A DNA stretch of 64,000 bases from Burkholderiaceae bacterium DAT-1 (GCA_019084025.1 JAHRBI010000001.1:434001-498000); one strand, 5' to 3'. Shown: positions 50,730 through 59,228, numbered from the stretch's first letter. Notes: generated by a model from the sequence alone, not told the origin. Numbers and translations: made by a program.

Positions 50730-50805
50730 GGCCGGTTAGCTCAGTTGGTAGAGCAGCGGATTGAAAATCCGCGTGTCCGTGGTTCGATTCCGCGACCGGC
50801 CACCA
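50730..50805 (+). tRNA. tRNA-Phe (GAA)
   Basis: 76 nt with CCA encoded. Acceptor arm GGCCGGT / ACCGGCC, D arm with AGCTCAGTTGGTAGAGC, anticodon stem GCGGA/TCCGC around the loop TTGAAAA (anticodon GAA), and T arm CGTGG-TTCGATT-CCGCG. The 3' 48 nt are the left copy of an attachment repeat duplicated at 62692-62739: the island replaced the gene's 3' end with its own copy and the gene stays intact. Confidence 0.97.
50758..50805 (+). repeat. attL (48-bp direct repeat, left copy)
   Basis: From GGATTGAAAATCC through the CCA end of tRNA-Phe. Identical to 62692-62739. The copy overlaps the anticodon stem-loop and T arm, the common attB region for P4-type integrases. Similarity continues to about 50878. 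Confidence 0.93.
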
Positions 50806-50840
50806 TCCCCACTCTGTGGGACTTGTGAGGAAATACTTGA

Positions 50841-50875
50841 AACCCGCTTTGCTCATTGCAACGCGGGTTTTTTGT
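50841..50875 (+). terminator. tRNA-Phe terminator (element copy)
   Basis: Stem AACCCGC / GCGGGTT followed by TTTTGTTTT. The same terminator recurs at 62774-62810 with one base change (CATT versus CAGT), so both the gene end and terminator were duplicated on insertion. Confidence 0.85.
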
Positions 50876-50879
50876 TTTC

Positions 50880-51037
50880 AAATGTTCAAGGAACGGCTGC
50901 CGGGCTATAGCCAGCAAACCATTGGTACCGTGCTCCCGACAGGCGAAATACAGCCCGCGTTTTTGAGCTACGCGCTTTTACCGTAGTAAAACAGGTTAGT
51001 AACCTTACTTACTGTGTCCTCATTCATCTTTGCCCCT
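50880..51037. other. Short gap left of the SH3 gene
   Basis: Contains an open frame of 34 codons (ATG at 50882, stop at 50984) with no ribosome site and no recognisable product. Nothing else identified. Confidence 0.3.
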
Positions 51038-52150
51038 TTAATTGAATTTTTTTAAATATCGACTGAACACCCATCCTCGCACCACAACACCGCCACCATC
51101 ATCAGACCATGCAACAAGAGACCAATCCCCTCGTTTCTCCATCAACGCAACCACTTGCCCCAATTGAAATTGACCGACAACTGGTGAGTTAGCAGATGGA
51201 TTAAGTCTCACATTAATCGCCTTTCCTGAAACCAGTCTGAATTTTTCGAGGACAGCCCTATCCTCCACCTCAGAAATTACGTGTTTTTTTATCTTCTTCT
51301 CCACCTCACGTGGCGGAGCTGTTAAATAGTTTTTCACATAGTAATCAACACCAGAGTTAATAAAAGAAAAAGCAAAAGTCATTATTATTGGAAAAACAAA
51401 CAAGGTTAAAATCTTCTCAAGGACCGGACTCTTTAAAGCCTTGACTTCAGCAATCAGCCTTTCCAGAACCTGTTCAATTCTTTCAGAGGAATCACTAAAA
51501 ATCTTATCTGCAATTTCATCGGCAATTCTTTGAATTTCAGCACAGCTAAACGTTGCAGAACCCAGCGAAATAGTATTATCGGGACCTAGCTCTACTTTAT
51601 CATCGAAGTAGCTATAGATTGCGGACCACTCCTCTCTTGTAGCATACTTAATAATACTTTCAATCCCCAAAGACTTGAAAGTCGAATTCATTCCAGAAAA
51701 GTCGCTCAAAACACGGCTTGCCTCTAATGCATCCCTATATTCTTTTAAAGGATCCAAAATATGCAGCGACCTTAATCCATCACGCAGCTCTTGAATAGGA
51801 TCAAGCACATTATACTTATCATAAATTCTGCGGTATTCGCTTAATGGATCATGCATCACTAATGCTTGTAAGGATTCACGATAGGTACTGAAGGGGAGCG
51901 CCTCTATCCCAAGCAATACCTCACGAAGTTCCCCAACTGAATGTAAAGCTGAGGTGGACCTTTCAAAATCAGCAAAATAGCGAAGATGATCATTCCTAGA
52001 AGATAGGACATCCAATGAGCCGCTATTGTATTTCAACATCGTACCCCATCCTCCCATCTTCAAAGAGTCAAGGAGTTCTCTCTTAGACTCCTGCAGTTGG
52101 AGCATACCCAGCGCACCCCTGATACCCAGCAGCTGATCGTAATTATTCAT
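51038..52150 (-). CDS. Membrane protein with C-terminal SH3b domain, unknown function
   Basis: 370 residues. N-terminal 240 residues are helical and contain tandem related segments of the form DP-L/I-xEYRxxL (around 105-150: DPLSEYRRIYD, LDPIQELRDGL, LDPLKEYRDAL). One membrane helix (about 252-270, FVFPIIMTFAFSFINSG), then an SH3b domain (KAINVRLNPSANSPVVGQFQLGQ and ALMEKRGDWSLVAW, with RGWVFSRYL). SH3b on the far side of the membrane usually binds cell-wall peptides. AT-rich compared with the chromosome. A role in defence or stress sensing is conceivable but unsupported. Confidence 0.6.
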   Translation of the reverse strand: MNNYDQLLGIRGALGMLQLQESKRELLDSLKMGGWGTMLKYNSGSLDVLSSRNDHLRYFADFERSTSALHSVGELREVLLGIEALPFSTYRESLQALVMHDPLSEYRRIYDKYNVLDPIQELRDGLRSLHILDPLKEYRDALEASRVLSDFSGMNSTFKSLGIESIIKYATREEWSAIYSYFDDKVELGPDNTISLGSATFSCAEIQRIADEIADKIFSDSSERIEQVLERLIAEVKALKSPVLEKILTLFVFPIIMTFAFSFINSGVDYYVKNYLTAPPREVEKKIKKHVISEVEDRAVLEKFRLVSGKAINVRLNPSANSPVVGQFQLGQVVALMEKRGDWSLVAWSDDGGGVVVRGWVFSRYLKKFN

Positions 52151-52277
52151 CTATCACACCCCGCAGAACGATAGTTAACTTTACCATTCGAGCAGGACCT
52201 TATCCACACAATCTATTTCACAGAATAATGATATACAAACATACTTTAACCCGAATCTAAATATTTATTGGACAGAT

Positions 52278-52314
52278 ATATTTCCTCGAATCATCAACCA
52301 TTACGAGGAAATAT
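52278..52314 (+). promoter_or_regulatory. Hairpin sequestering ribosome site and start codon
   Basis: 11 perfectly paired bases ATATTTCCTCG (52278-52288) and CGAGGAAATAT (52304-52314) with a 15-base loop. The right arm contains the Shine-Dalgarno GAGGAA and the first two bases of the ATG at 52313, so the start of the 37-residue ORF would be hidden in the folded mRNA, a translational-control design. Confidence 0.6.
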
Positions 52315-52426
52315 GCCTACCCATCACGAAACCTCCGACTCTATTCTTGAAATCAATTTTGAACTTGAAATTGACTTCAGCATTTCCATTCATCCCGAAA
52401 ACCTGATCGACCACATTTTGGGATAA
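52313..52426 (+). CDS. 37-residue acidic ORF
   Basis: Good ribosome site (ACGAGGAAAT) inside the hairpin 52278-52314. The product is acidic with alternating hydrophobic residues (ILEINFELEIDFSISIHP) and a short helix at the end (LIDHILG). It stops 5 bp before the next gene and may couple its translation, acting as a leader peptide. Unrecognised. Confidence 0.5.
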   Translation: MPTHHETSDSILEINFELEIDFSISIHPENLIDHILG

Positions 52427-52431
52427 CCATC

Positions 52432-52809
52432 ATGAACCCCCAGACAAAAAGCACAAGCACGCTTGGCGGCAAAAAATTCAGCGAAATCACTTATACAATA
52501 GATTTCGCAAAGGAAGTTGATGATTTCGCCATTCGCATCACTTCCACATCCGGCGGAATATTCGGCACCGAACCAATCCCATTTGGTCGAATTGAATCCA
52601 TCCTCTCCGAAATTAACGAGGGGTCAATCATTTCGCCTAAACAGCTTCAACCCGCCTATTTGAAAAGTAGATCGTGCAATAACGGTTATTACCTAGCCGC
52701 CATCTTAATCAATGAGGAAATCATCACAAAGGGGGATAAAAAGGGGGTCTACCTATTGGGTCCCATTTCCAAGCTCAGGGCCAAATATGCCAAGAAAACC
52801 AAATCATGA
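52432..52809 (+). CDS. Hypothetical protein (125 residues)
   Basis: Soluble, no membrane segment, two cysteines not in a motif. Opens TLGGKKFSEITYTIDFAKE and contains FAIRITSTSGGIFG and YYLAAILINEEI, a mixed alpha/beta pattern. Weak own ribosome site, so translation may depend on the 37-residue ORF ahead. No family recognised. Confidence 0.55.
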   Translation: MNPQTKSTSTLGGKKFSEITYTIDFAKEVDDFAIRITSTSGGIFGTEPIPFGRIESILSEINEGSIISPKQLQPAYLKSRSCNNGYYLAAILINEEIITKGDKKGVYLLGPISKLRAKYAKKTKS

Positions 52810-52881
52810 GGCTGGCCTATATGGAATCTCAGCCCCTCAAAATCCAGAAAATCTACACATCCAGCATGGAGACAATCAGCA

Positions 52882-53289
52882 ATGATGATCATCCAGTCCC
52901 ATCAAGATATTCACAAGATTGTGAATAGCGAAATCAAAAGCCTAGTTGAAATGCGGATTGGTCAGTTTCTGGACACATGTGAAATCGACCCGTTCGAATA
53001 TTCGCAGTTCATCATCATCGACGACTCGGATCACCCAAGGGAAGTGGAAGCAATTACTGGTGGCAGCCTCAGTATTGAGTCCTCACTTGAATGCTCTACC
53101 GATCTGGACCTGCATCCGGGGTTCGAGTTCATCGAGGAACATGCTACCTGTTACGAACTGCTTTATCTGACCGGAGACTCTGGATCAGGTATTGAGATCA
53201 TCATTCCGAAGTCATCAGGCATTGACCACGAAATTTCAGCGTTCTGCCGTTTCCACCTTTCACCATGCACAACACCGACAGAGGTGTGA
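52882..53289 (+). CDS. Hypothetical acidic protein (135 residues)
   Basis: GGAG site 10 bases before the ATG. Very acidic, with long beta-rich segments (SQFIIIDDSDHPREVEAI, ELLYLTGDSGSGIEIII) and a short Cys/His-containing end (FCRFHLSPCT). No family recognised. Same strand as the neighbours and 72 bp after the previous gene, so likely the same transcript. Confidence 0.55.
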   Translation: MMIIQSHQDIHKIVNSEIKSLVEMRIGQFLDTCEIDPFEYSQFIIIDDSDHPREVEAITGGSLSIESSLECSTDLDLHPGFEFIEEHATCYELLYLTGDSGSGIEIIIPKSSGIDHEISAFCRFHLSPCTTPTEV

Positions 53290-53322
53290 CGCCATGCGTG
53301 AGACGAGCAGATGGAGGCGATC

Positions 53323-53514
53323 ATGAATTCACATCCTTTCAAACCAAGCAAGGAGTCACTTTTCGTATGGTTCCAATCCCTAGATGCCGATGCTGCCGAA
53401 TTTTTCATGGAACGAGCTGCTATCCGTGAATTTGACGGCAACTGTCATCGTGAAGAGGCGGAGGCACTAGCGTACTTGGATACGGTTGCATGGTTGGCGC
53501 GACGCCAGTTGTAA
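53323..53514 (+). CDS. Small phage/island-type protein (63 residues)
   Basis: Start at 53323 chosen for the GGAGG site 7 bases ahead; an ATG at 53311 is in frame. The stretch ERAAIREFDGNCHREEAEALA resembles a small motif often found at the C-terminus of island and plasmid primase or replication proteins (RAAIxEFDxGxxREEAE). Here it is a stand-alone ORF 570 bp before the integrase. Function unknown. Confidence 0.5.
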   Translation: MNSHPFKPSKESLFVWFQSLDADAAEFFMERAAIREFDGNCHREEAEALAYLDTVAWLARRQL

Positions 53515-54087
53515 ATGGTGCCCTTGACGCCCTTCGCGCCCTCAAGGTGTATGAAAGGGCATGAAGGGCGCGAAGGGCACCAACTTTTATCCAAGTTCAA
53601 ATTGGCTGGCCATAGGCTGGCCACTGAAGCCTCTTTCTGGACATTTCCACACCCAGCATCCTAACCCATTGTGGCAAGAGGGAATTTCTGAAGAAAACAG
53701 GGAGAAATTGGGTTCTAATCAACGGATTCATATGCCGCGAGTGTTGACAACCACCCAAAAGACGGTACAAGATTCGCACCTTGAATCGCTTTACATAGGC
53801 GATTCACATACACCTAAAAACTGGATGAGCCTCTGACGCTATCGACAGAGGCTGTGCTAGAGGGAAGCAGTCTCTAGCGCCACAGCGCCCAGTCCCCTGC
53901 TTCCGGTCGCGGCCTCCGATTAATACCCGCCATACAAACCAACTCCAATAAGCCTATTGGAAGTCATCCACAAGGATGGTCATCGCACGAGTACGACTCG
54001 TTCTGCGGTGGTTGTGTATGGGCGCGGGTACCGCTGCCGCATCTCACCCCCCTCTTGCCATGACCTCCTTTTTACAAAGGTTCTATC
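53515..54087. other. Non-coding control region upstream of the integrase
   Basis: 573 bp with no convincing gene. It holds a 26-bp inverted repeat built of GCCCTT-type iterations (53517-53581) and two perfect small dyads: CCAATA-AGCC-TATTGG at 53945-53960 and ACGAGT-ACG-ACTCGT at 53987-54001. These are the sort of sites that excision, replication or repressor proteins use. A frame at 53561-53836 has no supporting signal. Confidence 0.5.
53517..53581. repeat. Large imperfect inverted repeat of GCCCTT units
   Basis: Arms 53517-53542 and 53556-53581 pair over 26 bases with few mismatches around a 13-base loop; each arm is itself a string of GCCCTT-spaced units (GCCCTTGACGCCCTTCGC). It starts 3 bp after the stop of the 63-residue ORF, so it may be a strong terminator or a set of iterated protein sites. 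Confidence 0.6.
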
Positions 54088-55272
54088 ATGGCAATGAAAG
54101 TTGATCCCAGTAGTTCAAGTAGTAACGCTCCGCCCTTTACCGATAAGGCAATCAGGGCCTTAAAGCCTCACGATGCCAATTCAAGCTCGAAGTCACGTAG
54201 CATCACTTGCCCATTGGTCAAGGGTCTTCGTATTGAGGTGACCAAGTCAGGGCAAAAATCGTTCTGGTTCGCCGCGACTATCGCTGGTCATAAAAGACAT
54301 CTTCGTATCGGTACGTTTGGCGCGATCACGGTAGAGCAAGCTCGTACGATTGCATTGGGTTTCCGTGCCCAAATCGAGCGGGGTGGCAACCCGTTCAACG
54401 AAAACCAGCAACTGAAGGCAGTGCCGCTCTTCTCCAAGTTTTCTAAGGAGCACTATGTTCCCCATGCAAGCGGGTACAAGCGGTCCATCGCAGATGACGA
54501 AGCCAAGCTCAATCAACACCTGATCCCCGCCTTTGGCAAATACCGATTAAGCGATATCACTACACGTTGCATCGACACCTACCTGAATACAATCAAAAAC
54601 CTGCTATCTCCGGCCACCGCCAATCGTCACCGCTCCCTGCTGTCGAAGATGTTTTCACTGGCAGTCAAGTGGGAAATTGTCGCAACGAGCCCTGTTACCC
54701 ATGCAATCAAGTTTAAGGAGGAAATCAAGCATCAGAAGTACCTGAATAAGGAAGAGGCAAAGCGCCTCGTGGAGGCCGCGCAGCATGAAACCAATCAGGT
54801 TGCTGCATCAGCAATCATGGCATTACTGCTGACTGGTTGCCGTCGTGAAGAAATCCTGCAGGCACGATGGGAGCATCTCGACATTGATGCTGGCACGCTC
54901 TACCTTCCGACCACAAAAGCCGGAAAGTCCCGACATGTCACGCTCAACGAGGCCGCAATCAGCATCTTTCGTAAGCAAGTTCGGGTTGCAGGTTCGCCTT
55001 GGATTTTTCCAGGCAAGGACCCATCCAAGCCACTGAACAATCCGCGCAAGGCTTTTACCCGCATCCTTGAGGCCGCAGGCCTCAGCCATATGCGTATACA
55101 CGATCTCCGCCACAGCTTTTGCTCGTTGCTGGTTGAGAACGGGGTGTCGCTCTATACCGTCCAACATCTGGTCGGGCATGCATCACCATCCACCACCCAG
55201 CGCTACGCCCACTTCAGCACTTCGGGTCTCCGCGTCGCCAGTGATGTGATGGCCAACGTAGTCATGAAATAA
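54088..55272 (+). CDS. P4-type tyrosine integrase
   Basis: 394-residue site-specific recombinase. N-terminal DUF4102-type arm-binding domain (AIRALKPHD, then GLRIEVTKSGQKSFWF and RIGTFGAITVEQARTIAL), core-binding domain (about 120-210) and catalytic domain with Arg in LLTGCRREEILQARW, HxLR box IHDLRHSF, LVGHASPS and nucleophile Tyr in TTQRYAHFS. All catalytic residues are present, so it is probably active. It would recombine the 48-bp tRNA-Phe repeats. Confidence 0.93.
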   Translation: MAMKVDPSSSSSNAPPFTDKAIRALKPHDANSSSKSRSITCPLVKGLRIEVTKSGQKSFWFAATIAGHKRHLRIGTFGAITVEQARTIALGFRAQIERGGNPFNENQQLKAVPLFSKFSKEHYVPHASGYKRSIADDEAKLNQHLIPAFGKYRLSDITTRCIDTYLNTIKNLLSPATANRHRSLLSKMFSLAVKWEIVATSPVTHAIKFKEEIKHQKYLNKEEAKRLVEAAQHETNQVAASAIMALLLTGCRREEILQARWEHLDIDAGTLYLPTTKAGKSRHVTLNEAAISIFRKQVRVAGSPWIFPGKDPSKPLNNPRKAFTRILEAAGLSHMRIHDLRHSFCSLLVENGVSLYTVQHLVGHASPSTTQRYAHFSTSGLRVASDVMANVVMK

Positions 55273-55327
55273 CCATTAAGTCAAACACTTAGCCTCGGAA
55301 GGGGCATTTTTTTAGAAAGTCCTAAAA

Positions 55328-57268
55328 ATGCAATTCTCTGAATTCGAAGTCATCAAATCCAATCGTCCGAAAAGCGTTGAAAAATGTAATTTTGAAGAGC
55401 TGTGCTACCACTTTGGACAATTAGGTCACGCTACCATTCCCAGTAAGGATCAGGCGAAACTGTTCTCGCTGACGGAGTTCAAGCCCAATCAGCCCCGTAC
55501 AAAGGAGAATGCGGTCGCAGTTACCGGCGCAATCCTGGACATTGATGCAGAGCTGTCACCCGAAGGGCTCGCTACCTTGAAGGCGTCTCTTAAGCCATAC
55601 GCCTATATCCTGTACACCACGTTCTCTTCAACAGCTGAGGCATACAAGCTGCGTTTGGTGATGCCTCTGACCAAAGATGTCCCTTCAGGTCGCTACAGCA
55701 CCGATAAGATTGCCAGCCGCATAGGCAAGCTCCTCAATGTCGAAGTGGATCCCTGCTCCGACAACGCCGTTCAGATCTACTATATGCCATCCCATGACGG
55801 CAGCCATCCAGCCGATCACTTCATCGAATGCAAGGCCGATGGTAAGGCGATTGATGTAGATGCACTTCCTGTACTCAAAGGCCACCGCACCAGCAGCAGG
55901 ACTGCCAGCAACTCGACGCCAGTCGAGTCGGACTACCTAGAGGCTGAAGCGGTCATAGCCACCTACTTTGGCGGCATCAGCCCTTACTTCAGCGAGGGGC
56001 TGTTCTGGGTCTACAAATCCGGTTCATGGTCGTCAATTGCAGTGAAGACACTGCAGACATCCCTAGTCAACGAGCATTACAAGCAGAGCAAGCCATTGCG
56101 CGAAGTGGAAGCGGTTATTAACGTGCTGACGGTCACCTGCCGCAAGGAATTCCGTCCTGAGCCGCTGGCCCATTTGATTGGCTGCGCCAATGGAACGGTT
56201 GACCTCATGACTGGCGAACTCAGCTCTGACAACCCCGAAAACAACCTGCAGAACAAGCTCAGCATTACCTTTGATCCGCAGGCAGCATGCGAAGAGTGGC
56301 TCAAATTCCTGGAGGCTACCTTCAGGGGTGATGCTGACCAAAGCGCCAAAATCCTCGTCCTGCAGCAGTACATGGGCTACATGCTTACACAAGACACTTC
56401 CTTCCAAAAAATGCTGTGGCTGTGGGGCACCGGCTCCAATGGCAAGAGCGTGATTACCTCGACAATGACCTCCCTGCTCGGGGTGCACAATGTCTCAGTG
56501 ATACCCCTTCCAGCGCTCGCAGGTAAGTTCAATGTCGCCGAGATGAGCGGCAAGCTGGCGAACATCTCGGATGAGGTCGCTGCAGGCGCAAAGCTGCCCG
56601 ACGAGATCATCAAGCGTGTTGTTGCAGGCGGACTGATTTCGGCCGAGAGGAAGGGCAAGGACCCCTTCCAGTTCAAGGCAACGGCAAAGCTCGTCGTATC
56701 GGTCAATTCGCTCCCCCGAAGCAAGGACACTTCCCACGGCTGGTTCCGTCGACTGATCGTTCTCCGCTTGAACAATAGGGTTGAAGAGAGCCAGATTGAC
56801 CGAAACCTCAGCCAGAAGCTGGCAAATGAGCTGCCTGGCATCCTGAACTGGGCCATCAAGGGGTACCAATCCTTGCATGCTTCAGGTGGTTTCTGCATCC
56901 CAAAGAGTAGTGAACAGGCGCTGACCGCGTACAAGGAGAAGCTGAGTAGCGTGCTGTCATTTGCGAACCACTGCCTGATCATCAACAGGAAGGAAGCAGT
57001 ACCTGTCAAGAAATTCAGAATAGAGAGAAGGGATCTATATAAAGCATATGTAGAGCACTGCGATGAGATTGGCGCAACACCTAAATCTCAACGTGTTGCC
57101 TACGAGGAGGTAATGGACCTTTTGAATGTTCAAGAATATCAAAGGTCAAACGGGGGCTACTACCTTCCATGCATGCTCCGCACGGCTCCAGAGGGCGATG
57201 CTCAGGCACCGGCACCTGACGGTTACGAAACGCTCCACACGCTGGCAACCGAGTTCGTAGAGGACTAG
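55328..57268 (+). CDS. D5/P4-alpha-type primase-helicase
   Basis: 646-residue replication protein. N-terminal 200 residues have an archaeo-eukaryotic-like primase pattern (GAILDIDAELSPEG with the acidic DID, then YTTFSSTAEAYKLRLVMPL). Central D5_N-like segment (NLQNKLSITFDPQAACEEWL) and SF3 helicase with Walker A WGTGSNGKSVITSTM, Walker B-type acids in LANISDEVAAGA, and motif C TAKLVVSVNSLPRSKDTSHG. C-terminal winged-helix region (about 570-640). It suggests the element can replicate autonomously after excision. Follows the integrase by 55 bp. Confidence 0.9.
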   Translation: MQFSEFEVIKSNRPKSVEKCNFEELCYHFGQLGHATIPSKDQAKLFSLTEFKPNQPRTKENAVAVTGAILDIDAELSPEGLATLKASLKPYAYILYTTFSSTAEAYKLRLVMPLTKDVPSGRYSTDKIASRIGKLLNVEVDPCSDNAVQIYYMPSHDGSHPADHFIECKADGKAIDVDALPVLKGHRTSSRTASNSTPVESDYLEAEAVIATYFGGISPYFSEGLFWVYKSGSWSSIAVKTLQTSLVNEHYKQSKPLREVEAVINVLTVTCRKEFRPEPLAHLIGCANGTVDLMTGELSSDNPENNLQNKLSITFDPQAACEEWLKFLEATFRGDADQSAKILVLQQYMGYMLTQDTSFQKMLWLWGTGSNGKSVITSTMTSLLGVHNVSVIPLPALAGKFNVAEMSGKLANISDEVAAGAKLPDEIIKRVVAGGLISAERKGKDPFQFKATAKLVVSVNSLPRSKDTSHGWFRRLIVLRLNNRVEESQIDRNLSQKLANELPGILNWAIKGYQSLHASGGFCIPKSSEQALTAYKEKLSSVLSFANHCLIINRKEAVPVKKFRIERRDLYKAYVEHCDEIGATPKSQRVAYEEVMDLLNVQEYQRSNGGYYLPCMLRTAPEGDAQAPAPDGYETLHTLATEFVED

Positions 57269-57285
57269 CAGAGGTGTTTGACAAG

Positions 57286-57315
57286 CACCGGCCTGATCAG
57301 GCCGGTGTTTTTTTA
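57286..57315 (+). terminator. Terminator after the primase gene
   Basis: Palindrome CACCGGCCTGATCAGGCCGGTG (arms 11 bases each, 57286-57296 and 57297-57307) followed by TTTTTTTA. Strong intrinsic terminator for int-primase. Confidence 0.9.
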
Positions 57316-58149
57316 TGGGGTTCGAGCCCCCTCTCCCCCGGCACCTGTGTACCTTTTCCATCACAAGTGAGATCCGAGTGACTCACGTCTTTGCAATCCT
57401 TCGCTTTCCTGCCTATTATTAGCTCGTGGACGATCGGTACGGATCAGCTCCACTCCGGCTGAGGGTGTGAACCTCCGGCGCGGGTGATTCCAGCGTCAAT
57501 ATTGGATTAATCCGTGGCATAAGTACCTGCCCGTTAATCAATTATTCTTGCGGGACATACTGGAACCTAAAATTCACCGCCTTTTTCATAAGTCGGTGGC
57601 GCGGTCGACTCTCCGATCAACTTTGCTGCGTACTCAGCTTTTGCACACACAGAGTCTTTACTGCTTCCAGAAAGCTGGCTCCTGCCAGCTACTTGCTGAA
57701 TAACTTGAGTGAGCCAGACCAGCTCTGCATCACTTGAGCTTATTTGTATGCGTTTTGGGTTTTACCCTTACGCATCATGCGACTTCATAACCGGCAGTCA
57801 CCGAACTCGTACAGCAAGCCCGATACATCATCGATTTGTTAGGCGTATCTGCGCTAGGCCTATGCACACCCATATGGTGTTCACTGATGTCTATGCATAT
57901 GCCTTAGTTGCACCGCAGAACTGTGATTTACAGTCAGCCACGCTCACGCATCGCCAAGCATGAGCAAAGGGCCATTGAGTCTGCTGTCCGAGGAAATCAG
58001 GACACCAACTCAAGCAATCACGATTCCGCGCATTTGTAGTGCTATTAGGGGCGCTCCACCATCTGGAACTGAAGGTGCATACGCCCTATGGAATGGACCG
58101 CATCTCAAGCCATACAGGGCAATGCATCGTCACACGAGAGGATTTCAAT
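57316..58149. other. Long gene-poor region of the island
   Basis: About 830 bp with only weak frames (57709-57963, 57960-58247) that lack ribosome sites and sensible composition. The first 250 bp are GC-rich with short self-complementary stretches (for example CTCCGGCGCGGG near 57473), so a structured RNA is possible. Nothing further can be supported. Confidence 0.4.
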
Positions 58150-59100
58150 ATGAATGGCATGCCAGTACCAACACTGCAGGTGATTCACAACGCATCGAGC
58201 GAAGCTCCACAAGAAGTACATGCAGCCATGCCACTGGGCAAATATGATGAAATCATTGCAACTAACGAGGCTTTTCGTGACATCACCGTTTGGCTATCCA
58301 AACTCCGCGAAAAGGATGCAATGAATACTGCCGACATCATGTTTCTGGGTGGATTCTATTCGGAAATCATCAAAAAACGGGCGGAAATAATAAGTGAGAT
58401 AGCCAAGAAAAGAGGGGGTAAAATTCAAAGCAAAAAAACATTGGAAGCTTTGCTATCAGCTCCTATTGAGTTTAAGATCGCAGCGTCATCTCCTATTCAT
58501 GGCCTGATGAATTTTACAAACATAAAGAATGAACATAAGCCAAGAATTGTAACCGAATCTGCAATTGCAATGGAAATACCGCGTGCTGGAGCTTGGAGAG
58601 GAAAGCTGGGCAGTCTATATGTCACGAGGCAATTAGTTCCATCTGCGATTTTTTCAGAACCTGACTTTAACACCTTTGGCATAACAAGAGTCTTCACCAG
58701 TCACGCTCTTGAACGGTGGAGTGAACGAGCAATAGAAAGCCATCTCTCAAGATCTGATCAAATCCGATCTATTCTTGAGGTATTGTCAAATAGACGAAAA
58801 TATCCTGCAAAAATAGTTGGGAGAACCGATCTTAGGCTTATATATGAAGCGATAAAGATGCCATCTGGAATTATATTCATGAAAAGCTCGATTAGATTTG
58901 TAGAAGACAGAAAAGGCTTGAAATTCTTTTTCTTATTTTATGTAACGGTCTTATGTATCAACCAAGCAAGTTCTAAACAATTTAGACTCTTAAAGAAACT
59001 CGGGTTAACGGAGGACACGTGGGACTTACAAGCACCAAATGGCTGCTTTGACATTCATTCAGATCCAACAAAATACGGAAAAAGAAGAGCAGATTTCTAA
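58150..59100 (+). CDS. Hypothetical AT-rich island protein (316 residues)
   Basis: Start chosen at 58150 because of GAGAGGA nine bases before it; upstream frame to 58039 lacks a ribosome site. Soluble mixed alpha/beta protein; a basic helix (IIKKRAEIISEIAKKRGGK), a segment VFTSHALERWSERAIESHLS with conserved-looking His/Glu/Arg, and FFFLFYVTVLCINQAS near the C-terminus. No family recognised. Adenine/thymine-rich codon use unlike the flanking chromosome points to acquisition. A bidirectional terminator lies downstream. Confidence 0.55.
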   Translation: MNGMPVPTLQVIHNASSEAPQEVHAAMPLGKYDEIIATNEAFRDITVWLSKLREKDAMNTADIMFLGGFYSEIIKKRAEIISEIAKKRGGKIQSKKTLEALLSAPIEFKIAASSPIHGLMNFTNIKNEHKPRIVTESAIAMEIPRAGAWRGKLGSLYVTRQLVPSAIFSEPDFNTFGITRVFTSHALERWSERAIESHLSRSDQIRSILEVLSNRRKYPAKIVGRTDLRLIYEAIKMPSGIIFMKSSIRFVEDRKGLKFFFLFYVTVLCINQASSKQFRLLKKLGLTEDTWDLQAPNGCFDIHSDPTKYGKRRADF

Positions 59101-59228
59101 ACTGAAATCTCATTAATCCAAATTTAACACCCAAGCAGCGAACCAGCATTATCTACAAAATTCTATCCATTTATAATTCACAGCAATACATTCCATACTT
59201 CTTAAAAACTAAATTAACAAATACAATT

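Noticed and set aside
53561..53836. 91-codon frame before the integrase
   Set aside because: It starts inside the GCCCTT hairpin, lacks a ribosome site, and its composition is not protein-like.
57709..58247. Two short overlapping frames before the 316-residue gene
   Set aside because: No ribosome sites; overlap the better supported start at 58150 in another frame.
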